A stretch of DNA of 64,000 nt. Origin: Panopea generosa (Eukaryota; Mollusca; Bivalvia; Adapedonta; Hiatellidae). Both the position numbers and the translations under genes were made by a program. The DNA is taken from contig CM055906.1 of NCBI GenBank assembly GCA_029582155.1, positions 10,473,101 to 10,537,100 on the forward strand, given 5' to 3'. Positions 42,001 to 54,160 of this stretch are shown piece after piece; positions within the stretch are counted from its first letter, which is position 1; each line of letters begins with the position of its first letter. The notes beneath the pieces were generated by a model. It made no database searches and was not told the origin of the DNA. It worked only from the letters and a program-made list of their open reading frames with translations.

Positions 42001-45000
42001 AACTGTACCTTATCATTCACATCACACAACTCCATAAACAGTTCCATTAATCATTCACATCCCACAACTCCATAAACTGTACCGTTTATCATTCACATCA
42101 CACAACTCCATAAACTGTTCCATTTATCATTCACATCACACAACTCCATAAACTGTACCATTTATCATTCACATCACAAAACTCCATAAACTGTTCCATT
42201 AATCGTTCACATCACACAACTCCAGAAACTGTACCATTAATCGTTCACATCACGCAACTCCATAAACTGTACAGTTTATCATTCACATCACACAACTCCA
42301 TAAACTGTTCCATTAATCGTTCCCATCACACAACTCCATAAACTGTACCATTAATCGTTCACATCACCCAACTCCATAAACTGTTCCATTAATCATTCAC
42401 ATCACACAATTCCATTAACTGTACCGTTTATCATTCACATCACACAACTCGATAAACTGTTCCATTAATCATTCACATCAAGCAACTCCATAAACTGTAC
42501 CATTTATCATTCACATCACACAACTCCATAAACTGTACCATTAATCATTCACATCACACAACTCGATAAACTGTACTGTTTATCATTTACATCACACAAC
42601 TCCATAAACTGTTCCATTAATCGTTCACATCACGCAACTCCATGAACTGTACCATCAATCGTTCACATCACGCAACTCCATAAACTGTACAGTTTATCAT
42701 TCACATCACACAACTCCATAAACTGTTCCATTAATCGTTCCCATCATACAACTCCATAAACTGTACCATTAATCGTTCACATCACCCAACTCCATAAACT
42801 GTTCCATTAATCATTCACATCACACAATTCCATTAACTGTACCGTTTATCATTCACATCACACAACTCAATAAACTGTTCCATTAATCATTCACATCAAG
42901 CAACTTCATAAACTGTACCATTTATCATTCACATCACACAACTCCATAAACTGTACCATTTATCATTCACATCACACAACTCGATAAACTGTACCGTTTA
43001 TCATTTACATCACACAACTCCATAAACTGTTCCATTAATCGTTCACATCACGCAACTCCATGAACTGTACCATCAATCGTTCACATCACGCAACTCCATA
43101 AACTGTACCATTTATCTTTCACTTCACGCAACTCCATAAACTGTACCATTTATCATTCACATCACGCAACTCCATAAACTGTACCATTTATCATTCACAT
43201 CACGCAACTCCATAAACTGTACCATTAATCATTCGCATCATGCAACTCCATAAACTGTACAACTCCATAAACTGTACCATTTATCATTCGCATCACGCAA
43301 CTCCATAAACTGTGCCATTAATCATTCGCATCATGCAACTCCATAAACTGTACCATTTATCGTTCACATAACGCAACTCCATAAACTGTGCCATTAATCA
43401 TTTGCATCATGCAACTCCATAAACTGTACCATTTATCGTTCACATCACGCAACTCCATAAACTGTACCATTTATCATTCACATCACACAACTCCATAAAC
43501 TGTTCCATTAATCATTCACATCACACAACTCCATCAACTGTACCTTATCATTCACATCACACAACTCCATAAACAGTTCCATTAATCATTCACATCCCAC
43601 AACTCCATAAACTGTACCGTTTATCATTCACATCACACAACTCCATAAACTGTTCCATTTATCATTCACATCACACAACTCCATAAACTGTACCATTTAT
43701 CATTCACATCACAAAACTCCATAAACTGTTCCATTAATCGTTCACATCACACAACTCCAGAAACTGTACCATTAATCGTTCACATCACGCAACTCCATAA
43801 ACTGTACAGTTTATCATTCACATCACACAACTCCATAAACTGTTCCATTAATCGTTCCCATCACACAACTCCATAAACTGTACCATTAATCGTTCACATC
43901 ACCCAACTCCATAAACTGTTCCATTAATCATTCACATCACACAATTCCATTAACTGTACCGTTTATCATTCACATCACACAACTCGATAAACTGTTCCAT
44001 TAATCATTCACATCAAGCAACTCCATAAACTGTACCATTTATCATTCACATCACACAACTCCATAAACTGTACCATTAATCATTCACATCACACAACTCG
44101 ATAAACTGTACCGTTTATCATTTACATCACACAACTCCATAAACTGTTCCATTAATCGTTCACATCACGCAACTCCATGAACTGTACCATCAATCGTTCA
44201 CATCACGCAACTCCATAAACTGTACAGTTTATCATTCACATCACACAACTCCATAAACTGTTCCATTAATCGTTCCCATCATACAACTCCATAAACTGTA
44301 CCATTAATCGTTCACATCACCCAACTCCATAAACTGTTCCATTAATCATTCACATCACACAATTCCATTAACTGTACCGTTTATCATTCACATCACACAA
44401 CTCAATAAACTGTTCCATTAATCATTCACATCAAGCAACTTCATAAACTGTACCATTTATCATTCACATCACACAACTCCATAAACTGTACCATTTATCA
44501 TTCACATCACACAACTCGATAAACTGTACCGTTTATCATTTACATCACACAACTCCATAAACTGTTCCATTAATCGTTCACATCACGCAACTCCATGAAC
44601 TGTACCATCAATCGTTCACATCACGCAACTCCATAAACTGTACCATTTATCTTTCACTTCACGCAACTCCATAAACTGTACCATTTATCATTCACATCAC
44701 GCAACTCCATAAACTGTACCATTTATCATTCACATCACGCAACTCCATAAACTGTACCATTAATCATTCGCATCATGCAACTCCATAAACTGTACAACTC
44801 CATAAACTGTACCATTTATCATTCGCATCACGCAACTCCATAAACTGTGCCATTAATCATTCGCATCATGCAACTCCATAAACTGTACCATTTATCGTTC
44901 ACATCACGCAACTCCATAAACTGTGCCATTAATCATTTGCATCATGCAACTCCATAAACTGTACCATTTATCGTTCACATCACGCAACTCCATAAACTGT

Positions 45001-46348
45001 ACCATTTATCATTCACATCACACAACTCCATAAACTGTTCCATTAATCATTCACATCACACAACTCCATCAACTGTACCTTATCATTCACATCACACAAC
45101 TCCATAAACAGTTCCATTAATCATTCACATCCCACAACTCCATAAACTGTACCGTTTATCATTCACATCACACAACTCCATAAACTGTACCATTTATCGT
45201 TCACATCACGCAACTCCAGAAACTGTACCATTAATCGTTCACATCACGCAACTCCATAAACTGTTCCATTAATCATTCACATCACACAACTCCATAAACT
45301 GTTCCATTAATCGTTCCCATCACACAACTCCATAAACTGTACCATTTATCGTTCACATCACCCAACTCCATAAACTGTTCCATTAATCATTCACATCACA
45401 CAACTCCATAAACTGTACTGTTTATCATTCACATCACACAACTCAATAAACTGTTCCATTAATCATTCACATCACGCAACTCCATAAACTGTACCGTTTA
45501 TCATTCACATCACACAGCTCCATAAACAGTTCCATTAATCATTCACATCACGCAACTCCATAAACTGTACCATTTATCATTCACATCACGCAACTCCATA
45601 AACTGTACCATTTATCATTCACATCACACAACTCCATAAACTGTACCATTAATCATTCACATCACCCAACTCCATAAACTGTACCATTTATCATTCACAT
45701 CACACAACTCCATAAACTGTACCATTTATCATTCACATCACACAACTCCATAAACAGTTCCATTAATCATTCACATCACGCAACTCAATAAACTGTACCA
45801 TTTATCATTCACATCACACAACTCCATAAACTGTTCCATTAATCATTCACATCACACAACTCCATAAACTGTACCGTTTATCATTCACATCACACAACTC
45901 CATAAACAGTTCCATTAATCATTCACATCACACAACTCCATAAACTGTACTGTTTATCATTCACATCACACAACTCCATAAACTGTTCCATTAATCATTC
46001 ACATCACGCAACTCCATAAACTGTACCATTTATCATTCACATCACACAACTCCATAAACTGTTCCATTAATCATTCACATCACACAACTCCATAAAATGT
46101 ACCGTTCATCATTCACATCACACAACTCCATAAACTGTACCGTTTATCATTCACATCACACAACTCCATAAACTGTACCATTTATCATTCACATCACACA
46201 ACTCCATAAACTGTACCATTAATCATTCACATCATGCAACTCCATAAACTGTTCCATTAATTATTCACATCACACAACTCCATAAACTGTACCATTTATC
46301 ATTCACATCACGCAACTCCATAAACTGTACCATTAATCATTCACATCA
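39077..46348. repeat. Satellite array of 38-bp unit with 1,535-bp higher-order repeat
   Basis: About 190 copies of CATCACGCAACTCCATAAAC followed by TGTACCATTTATCATTCA over 7.27 kb, the largest feature of the window. Marker variants recur with exact spacing: TGTACAACTC (a shortened unit) at 41721, 43256 and 44791; CGTTCCCATCATAC at 41201, 42736 and 44271; CACAAAACT at 40640, 42175 and 43710. Each step is 1,535 bp. An older step of 988 bp (26 units) links 39652 to 40640. No open frame of note occurs. Confidence 0.98.
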
Positions 46349-46790
46349 GTATCAAATTTAAGTTTAGTTACACATAATAAATCCACTTGCATTTGGTCAA
46401 AGAATTTATGGTATCATGGTCAAATTTTGCTTGATACTGTAAACATCAAAATCATGAATTAGTACTAGTATTCGTGGATGGGTTTTGTGTTATAACTTCT
46501 GTTTTTTATACATTGTACAAAATATCACTAACTTAAAGGTAAATTTAAAAAGGTTATTTCTCAAAAATTTACTTTGCAGAACAACTTTTGAGTTGGAGTC
46601 ATTTAACAAACATATTTTGATGTATGCATCAAAACAACAGTCCTTTTACGTAAGTTATCATGTGTCTTTTTGGTTGAATGATCTATGCATTTTACTTTAA
46701 AAAAATGGTAAGTTTAGTTAAAAAGAATTGCAGATAGCACAGATTGCCTCTTCTATTAGTATTAGTGTTGGTCTGGTTGAATATTTGTCA
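46349..46790. other. No recognised gene
   Basis: Short AT-rich spacer. A 71-codon frame at 46485 shows no motif and no splice support. Confidence 0.4.
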
Positions 46791-46794
46791 TTTT

Positions 46795-47062
46795 ATGCCA
46801 TAGAGGTTTTAATACCAAATGGTCAGTTGTCTAATCATTATTTCCTGGAATCATTATATGTTAATCAGGACTTCAGCACACCATTCTCTGCAAATCACTG
46901 ATAACTTTCCCACTTTGAATCGGTGATGAGAGACAAATGGTGAGATGTAATGTGTATATCAGTCGTCATCATGGAGACTTGTCAGGTGGGGAATTTAACT
47001 CATGACCATATGAATTTTATAGTCAGATATGCTACCGACTGAGCTAACTGGGCCCTATAAGA
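46795..47062 (-). repeat. SINE family B, minus-strand copy
   Basis: In reverse: GGGCCCAGTTAGCTCAGTCG (head), ATCTGACTATAAAATTC, GGTCATGAGTTAAATTCC (B-box region), CATTTGTCTCTCATCACCGA, AAGTGGGAAAGTTATCAGTG. The outer part near 46795-46900 is more diverged. Confidence 0.75.
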
Positions 47063-47325
47063 GGAAATGCCTGTGTCAACTAATGATATTTTTAAAATAG
47101 GACAAAGAGATTCTATTTCCGTATCCAGATCAACACATAAAACTGGTCAGTGTCACAGGTAAAGACCCTATCATCATGACAAGTACTGATCAAACAGATC
47201 AGTCTTGTACATTTGGATGTTTTGATTGGAATTTATCCTGTAATCTCAACAATTCGTTGTTTGAATACACTTCTTTTGATTTGTTAAAAGGTATATGTTT
47301 TAATTAAAAATAATTTGCAATAATG

Positions 47326-47328
<3 letters not shown>

Positions 47329-47356
<28 letters not shown>

Positions 47357-47375
47357 CATTCATTCATTCATTCAT
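47329..47375. repeat. (AT)n and (CATT)n microsatellites
   Basis: An AT run (47329-47356) runs directly into a CATT run (47357-47375). They stand about 80 bp before the 58-bp satellite. Confidence 0.95.
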
Positions 47376-47453
47376 ACTCATGTACTGACAATATTATCAA
47401 TGACAAGTGTTACTGTTTAAGTTACCACATTCGCTATAATTATAATACATTTA

Positions 47454-50400
47454 CAGATATAGTGTATACAAGTGCAGATGCCAGCTGGCTGCTATAGTTA
47501 TGGTACTTTTACAGATATAGTGTATACAAGTGCAAATGCCAGCTGGCTGCTGTAGTTATGGTACTTTTACAGGTATAGTGTATACATGTGCAGATGCCAG
47601 CTGGCTGCTGTAGTTATGGTACTTTTACAGGTATAGTGTATACATGTGCAGATGCCAGCTGGCTGCTGTAGTTATGGTACTTTTACAGGTATAGTGTATA
47701 CATGTGCAGATGTCAGTTGGCTGCTGTAGTTATGGTACTTTTACAGGTAAAGTGTATACATGTGCAGATGTCAGCTGGCTGCTATAGTTATGGTACTTTT
47801 ACAGGTATAGTGTATACAAGTGCAGATGTCAGCTGGCTGCTATAGTTATGGTACTTTTACAGGTATAGTGTATACATGTGCAGATGTCAGCTGGCTGCTA
47901 TAGTTATGGTACTTTTACAGGTATAGTGTATACATGTGCAGATGCCAGCTGGCTGCTGTAGTTATGGTACTTTTACAGGTATAGTGTATACATGTGCAGA
48001 TGCCAGCTGGCTGCTGTAGTTATGGTACTTTTACAGGTATAGTGTATACATGTGCAGATGTCAGTTGGCTGCTGTAGTTATGGTACTTTTACAGGTAAAG
48101 TGTATACATGTGCAGATGTCAGCTGGCTGCTATAGTTATGGTACTTTTACAGGTATAGTGTATACAAGTGCAGATGTCAGCTGGCTGCTATAGTTATGGT
48201 ACTTTTACAGGTATAGTGTATACATGTGCAGATGTCAGCTGGCTGCTATAGTTATGGTACTTGTCAGCTGGCTGCTATAGTTATGGTACTTTTACAGATA
48301 TAGTGTATACATGTGCAGATGTCAGCTGGCTGCTATAGTTATGGTACTTGTCAGCTGGCTGCTATAGTTATGGTACTTTTACAGGTATAGTGTATACATG
48401 TGCAGATGTCCGCTGGCTGCTTTAGTTATGGTACTTGTCAGCTGGCTGCTATAGTTTTGGTACTTTTACAGGTATAGTGTATACATGTGCAGATGTCCGC
48501 TGGCTGCTATAGTTATGGTACTTGTCAGCTGGCTGCTATAGTTATGGTACTTTTACAGGTATAGTGTATACATGTGCAGATGTCAGCTGGCTGCTATAGT
48601 TATGGTACTTGTCAGCTGGCTGCTATAGTTTTGGTACTTTTACAGGTATAGTGTATACATGTGCAGATGTCAGCTGGCTGCTATAGTTATGGTACTTTTA
48701 CAAATATAATGTATACATGTGCAGATGTCAGTTGGCTGCTATAGTAATGGTACTTTTACAGGTAAAGTGTATACATGTGCAGATGTCAGCTGGCTGCTGT
48801 AGTTATGGTTCTTTTACAGGTATAGTGTATACAAGTGCAGATGTCAGCTGGCTGCTATAGTTATGTTAATTTTACAGATATAGTGTATACATGTGCAGAT
48901 GTCAGCTAGCTGCTATAGTTATGGTACTTTTACAGATATAGTGTATACATGTGCAGATGTCAGCTGGCTGCTATAGTTATGGTACTTGTCAGCTGGCTGC
49001 TATAGTTATGGTACTTTTACAGGTATAGTGTATACATGTGCAGATGTCAGCTGGCTGCTATAGTTATGGTACTTTTACAGGTATAGTGTATACATGTGCA
49101 GATGTCAGCTGGCTGCTATAGTTATGGTACTTTTACAGGTATAGTGTATACATGTGCAGATGTCAGCTGGCTGCTATAGTTATGGTACTTTTACAGATAT
49201 AGTGTATACATGTGCAGATGTCAGCTGGCTGCTATAGTTATGGTACTTGTCAGCTGGCTGCTATAGTTATGGTACTTGTCAGCTGGCTGCTATAGTTATG
49301 GTACTTTTACAGGTATAGTGTATACATGTGCAGATGTCAGCTGGCTGCTATAGTTATGGTACTTTTACAGATATAGTGTATACATGTGCAGATGTCAGAT
49401 GGCTGCTATAGTTATGGTACTTGTCAGCTGGCTGCCATAGTTATGGTACTTGTCAGCTGGCTGCATTAGTTATGGTACTTTTACAGATATAGTGTATACA
49501 TGTGCCGATGTCAGCTGGCTGCTATAGTTATGGTTCTTTTACAGGTATAGTCTATACATGTGCAGATGTCAGCTGGCTGCTATAGTTATGGTACTTTTTC
49601 AGATATAGTGTATACAAGTGCAGATGCCAGCTGGCTGCTATAGTTATGGTACTTTTACAGATATAGTGTATACATGTGCAGATGTCAGCTGGCTTCTATA
49701 GTTATGGTACTTTTACAGGTATAGTCTATACATGTGCAGATGTCAGCTGGCTGCTATAGTTATGGTACTTTTACAGATATAGTGTATAAATGTGCAGATG
49801 TCAGCTGGCTGCTATAGTTATGGTTCTTTTACAGATATAGTGTATACAAGTGCAGATGCCAGCTGGCTGCTATAGTTATGGTACTTTTACAGGTATAGTG
49901 TATACATGTGCAGATGCCACCTGGCTGCTTTAGTTATGGTATATTTACAGGTATATTGTATACATGTGCAGATGTCAGCTGGCTGCTATAGTTATGGTAC
50001 TTTTACAGATATATTGTATACATGTGCAGATGCAGCTGGCTGCGATAGTTATGGTACTTTTACAGATATAGTGTATAAATGTGCAGATGTCAGCTGGCTG
50101 CTATAGTTATGGTACTTTTACAGATATAGTGTATACATGTGCAGATGCAGCTGGCTGCGATAGTTATGGTACTTTTACAGATATATTGTATACATGTGCA
50201 GATGCAGCTGGCTGCGATAGTTAAGGTACTTTTACAGATATAGTGTATAAATGTGCAGATGTCAGCTGGCTGCTATAGTTATGGTACTTTTACAGATATA
50301 GTGTATAAATGTGCAGATGTCAGCTGGCTGCTATAGTTATGGTACTTTTACAGATATAGTGTATAAATGTGCAGATGTCAGCTGGCTGCTATAGTTATGG

Positions 50401-50685
50401 TACTTTTACAGGTATAGTGTATACATGTGCAGATGCCAGTTGTCTGCTTTAGTTATGGTATATTTACAGGTATATTGTATACATGTGCAGATGTCAGCTG
50501 GCTGCTATAGTTATGGTACTTTTACAGATATAGTATATACATGTGCAGATGCAGCTGGCTGCGATAGTTATGATACTTTTACAGATATAGTGAATACACG
50601 TGCAGATATCAGCTGGCTGCTGTAGTTATGATACTTTTACAGATATAGTGTATACATGTGCAGATATTGGCTGGCTGCTATTGAC
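47454..50685 (+). repeat. Satellite array of 58-bp unit with 29-bp half units
   Basis: The unit is CTTTTACAGGTATAGTGTAT, ACATGTGCAGATGTCAGCTG, GCTGCTATAGTTATGGTA. Half units (CTTGTCAGCTGGCTGCTATA then GTTATGGTA, 29 bp) are inserted singly or doubled between 48260 and 49460. The GGTAAAGTG variant at 47746 and 48094 reveals a 348-bp (six-unit) duplication. A T-less variant (GATGCAGCTGG) occurs after 50028. Frames of 66 codons here are repeat products. Confidence 0.97.
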
Positions 50686-51045
50686 TATATGAAACATGTT
50701 GATATCGAAAAAAAAAAAAAAAAGGAGATGAGTGGTAAGTTGCCATACATAAAACATTACATAATAATGTTACAGTTGTATGCACTGTAGCATCCAAACT
50801 TGTCTTGTTTCTTTTTGTTTTGATGTGCAAAAGAAACAAAAGTATTTAATTCATTACTGAATAACATCTAAATCTTTTTAATATAAAAGATGTGTTGTCT
50901 ACTTGTGTGTCTAAATTTATCTTGATGTAAATGAGGTTTTGAACCAAGATGTCCAAACTGTTATATCAAGTATTTTCTACATAATGTGCCTAAATCCCAA
51001 TAAATTTGAATCAGTCAATAGGATTGATTAAATATTAAGCACATT
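50686..51045. other. No recognised gene
   Basis: Starts with the last eroded satellite unit and a poly-A run (about 50708-50723), then AT-rich spacer. Confidence 0.4.
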
Positions 51046-51049
51046 TTTA

Positions 51050-51300
51050 TGCTACTGAGGTCAGTTAAACTAACCACTCTTTCCTGTGATCCTGGAAGAT
51101 TGATTAATCAGTACTCGAGCACACTCATCTACATAACTAACTGATAACCTTCTCACCTGAAACAGCATTGAGAGACAAATGATGAAATCAATTTCAATAT
51201 TGGTCATCATAGAGTCGGCAGCCTAGCAGGTATTCAAACTCACAACCCCTGTATTAATTGTCATAGATGCTGCTACAGACTGAGCTAACTGGGCCCTGCA
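51050..51300 (-). repeat. SINE family B, minus-strand copy
   Basis: In reverse: GGGCCCAGTTAGCTCAGTCT, GGGGTTGTGAGTTTGAATAC (B box), GCTGCCGACTCTATGATGAC, TCATTTGTCTCTCAATGC, GTGTGCTCGAGTACTGATTA. It is the copy nearest to the candidate exon at 51349. Confidence 0.8.
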
Positions 51301-51348
51301 GTAAATGTGCTTATCAACCATTTCAGATGAATATACTCTACTTTCAGC

Positions 51349-51579
51349 TACAGTCGAAGATTCTCAAAAGCAGCCGGCCATTGGGGAGTGAAGCCAGAAA
51401 AGGTGAAAAAGGAGTATTCATACATTTAGGATCTTTTGATGGATGTCTTTCAAAGGCATATCAGCAGGGAATCGCCAATATCACATTTAGTTATGCTGTT
51501 GCCAGAGGATCCGAGACAGTTGGCCAGAACCATTGCTCCTGTTGAACTGCCATCCGCCCAACCACTGGTGCAAGTATAA
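51349..51579 (+). pseudogene. Possible exon of unknown protein with one in-frame stop
   Basis: After an acceptor-like CTACTTTCAG (ends 51347), one frame reads YSRRFSKAAGHWGVKPEKVK, KEYSYI, a TAG, then DLLMDVFQRHISRESPIS, HLVMLLPEDPRQLARTIAPV and ELPSAQPLVQV to a TAA. Composition (LPEDPRQLARTIAP, basic helix-like first part) looks coding, but I cannot name a family. It may be the C-terminal part of a transposase-like protein such as that at 35404. A second frame (LQSKILKSSRPLGSEARKGE and on) is open for 65 codons and is an alternative. Confidence 0.35.
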
Positions 51580-51749
51580 CAGAAAAGGCTTAAACAGAAC
51601 TGGGGGCAACAAGGAACCAGTTCAGACTCTTGAATGTTTACATAGAAGCCAATGTTGTCAGATTAAAACATTTGAGAATTGGTTATCCAGTGAATGAGAC
51701 CAACAGTGCACTGTGTGTGTATGTAATTATGTATTAGGGTTGAAATTAG

Positions 51750-52327
51750 ATATAGATTGTTTGCTCTCTCCCTACCTACCCATATCAAAGGCTACTCCAA
51801 ACATAACTATTATAAGATTTTGGCAATATGTTTTTATATTTGGACTTAAAGCAACCTAGTTAAGAAGACTTTTACTTACGGATAGCAAATGGAATAATGT
51901 TTTAAATGCTGAAATCAATCTAACAAACTTTTTTAATCTTGGACCTGGTTACACAGACTTATGTATCAAGAAGTTATCAAACGCATTTTGGAAAGATGTT
52001 TTTAAAGTTCATTCATCCATAACAAGGTTATATATACCGGAAAGTATAGATCAATTTTTAAGTTCTCCATTTTTTATATCGAAAATTTAGAAATAGGTAG
52101 AAACACAATTTTCTTCAAATCATGGTAATACTATGGTAAAGGACCTTATAAATACAGAAAGTAGATTTTATTCAGTACAAGAATTCAGTAGAATATTTAA
52201 CATACATGTATAAACAAACTTCCTTCAACTTCAAGGAGTTATATCTATGATTAAAGCTTGGGCGAAAAATATACAGGTAGATATAACTTCATCTTATGCT
52301 AAAAAAATTACAGAATCCAATCATACC
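51750..52327 (+). pseudogene. L1/Tx1-like LINE relic, left part
   Basis: Broken frames give LLLTDSKWNNVLNAEINL, FNLGPGYTDLCIKKLSNAFW, DVFKVHSSITRLYIPESIDQ, YSVQEFSRIFNI and IKAWAKNIQVDITSSYAKKI. This is the region between RT and the C-terminal zinc knuckle in L1/Tx1-type LINEs, on the plus strand. The sequence stops at a TTAA where a DNA transposon is inserted and resumes at 53567. Confidence 0.65.
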
Positions 52328-53565
52328 TTAAAGGGTAACCAAAATGCTAAATTTGTTTTATATTATTTGAATAAAATTGATTAGAGGTTGATAAAAATGG
52401 TTTTGTTTTCATGAAATTCACGCTTGTTCATCGGTAAATCACTGAAACAGTAATGCACATTACACCTCTCCAGAAATACACGAAAGGATTAAAGGAGTTA
52501 CCTGAGAGAGTTATTTTAATAGGGATTCCGACGTTAGTGACATTTTATCGTACTTCTCAGAACAGGAAACCCTAGATTATGGCATTCAACCATACCAGTT
52601 TGAACCGGTGGTACTTGATGGAGAAACAGATTATTTACAATAATAATCAAGGACTACCTTTACTACTAATAATAAATCATTTCTACCTTAATTATAATTA
52701 ATACAACTACTACATATTTATTATTAGATCTATTATCATGAATAATTAATAACAATAATAGAAAGTGGTAGTTTTATAATAATTGTCGTCTAGTAATAAT
52801 TTATTAGTAAAAATAGAAATGACTTATATGTGTTCCATTACCATGCTAAAATTTTACCTATGAAAAAAAACAAAAAACTTAGACAGCTGTACATTTTCGG
52901 AAAATATAGTTGACCTAGATCTTTCTGGAAAATTCCATGACTTCGCGTGATCACTTTACCATTGGATGCTATTTTCAAATGTTACCTATGGTGTCATGCA
53001 TAATATTACTGCGCGGACTGCTATGCCACGCGAATATAAATAACCTGTCCTTGAAAAATAAATGTATAAATATATGATATAATTTTATTATATTGATTTT
53101 GCGATTAAAAATGGGGAAATTTTCAAATGCAATTTCAATCCAATCCAATGCACTTTTCAACAAGTTACTATTAGGAAATTTATGCAAACTAACGCTGTCT
53201 TTACATTTTGATTTCCTACAATTTCTTATCGAACACTGTTTTCCCATATTGGCGTGTGTAAGCGCTTAATTACAGATCTCTAATAATCATAAACAAGCGT
53301 GCGATGCAATCGGCCATGTTTGTTTAAGCGAATGACACTATGACAGGTGGGCGGTATTCTGTTGGTTATTCTGATTGGTTGACCCCCGGTGACGTCATTA
53401 CACCCATATAGATTGGCGAATTTATTTCAGGTGCGCCGATAAGATTTTACCTGTGTAACTGTGCTATATGGCAACCGATATTGGTGTGCACTGGCGGATT
53501 ATATTTAGAAAACCAATTTGAATTGATTAAGCATAAATTATTTTTGCATTAAAGTTACCCTTTAA
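52328..53565 (-). mobile_element. TTAA-flanked DNA transposon (Kolobok-like), non-autonomous
   Basis: Left edge TTAA (52328-52331) then AGGGTAACCAAAATGC; right edge GTTACCCT then TTAA (53562-53565). The first eight bases of the termini are exact inverted copies, and similarity continues further in (AATGC). It interrupts a LINE relic, which fixes its extent at about 1,238 bp. On the minus strand it carries a THAP-domain exon (53115-53247). Known: TTAA target sites, GGG-type termini and THAP-containing transposases together characterise the Kolobok superfamily. No DDE catalytic domain is visible, so it must depend on another copy. Confidence 0.75.
53115..53247 (-). pseudogene. THAP-domain exon of a transposase
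   Basis: Starts at ATG (53247, reverse) with MGKQCSIRNCRKSKCKDS, then VSLHKFPNSNLLKSALDW and IEIAFE. The C-x4-C pair, the L-H-K-F-P block and the Trp are the first half of a THAP zinc finger, a C2CH DNA-binding domain found in P-element and Kolobok transposases. The second half (C-x2-H and the AVPTIF-like end) is not seen. It would lie in a following exon or has been lost. The frame runs on for 48 more codons without motif. Confidence 0.7.
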
Positions 53566-53566
53566 G

Positions 53567-54160
53567 TTTAAATATAAAAATTATAACAAAAAGCTTGAAG
53601 GGATGTACAGATTTTTATAAAATTATGAATAAAAATACAGATACACCTACATCAAAAATAAAATAGGAGGAGATTTACATGATAGAAGATAACACATGGG
53701 CAAACATACATGTCCCCATTTATATACACATATAGTACATTACTTCAGTGGTTTCAGATAAGAATTAACCATAGGTTGATTCCAACAAGAAAATTTCTGT
53801 TTAACATAAAAGCTGCAGATAGTCCATCATGTTTATTTTGCAATCAAATTGAGACTATTTCGCATATGCTTTGGTCATGCCCAGAAACGCAAACATTTAT
53901 TCTAGAAATCTCGAATTGGATTAAATCTAAGAATAAAGATTTCAAATTAAAAGAGGACCTCTTCATTTTTAATATTGGAGAAATGTATTCCCAGGCAGAT
54001 TTACATGTGATATTGGAAACTAAATATCATATTTTTAATTTTAAAATATATAAAAATAGACTGTCTATTACAGCATGTAAAAATAGACTAAAATTATTAT
54101 CTAGAACTCTTAAGCGCCTGTTTGTTACAAAAAGTTTTTTTTTAAAAATTTATTGAAATA
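53567..54160 (+). pseudogene. L1/Tx1-like LINE relic, right part (C-terminal zinc knuckle)
   Basis: The frame from 53710 to 54156 reads LLQWFQIRINHRLIPTRKFL, FNIKAADSPSCLFCNQIETI and SHMLWSCPETQTFILEISNW. R-x-L-I/L-P-T-x-K-F-L followed by C-x2-C-x8-H-x4-C is the conserved C-terminus of L1/Tx1-type LINEs. Shortly upstream YRFL, NTDTPTSK-like residues appear in broken frames. The conserved core is intact. The last part is AT-rich and less conserved. Confidence 0.8.

Noticed and set aside
39077-46348. Centromere
   Set aside because: The higher-order structure resembles centromeric satellites, but one window cannot show this. There is no functional or genome-wide evidence.
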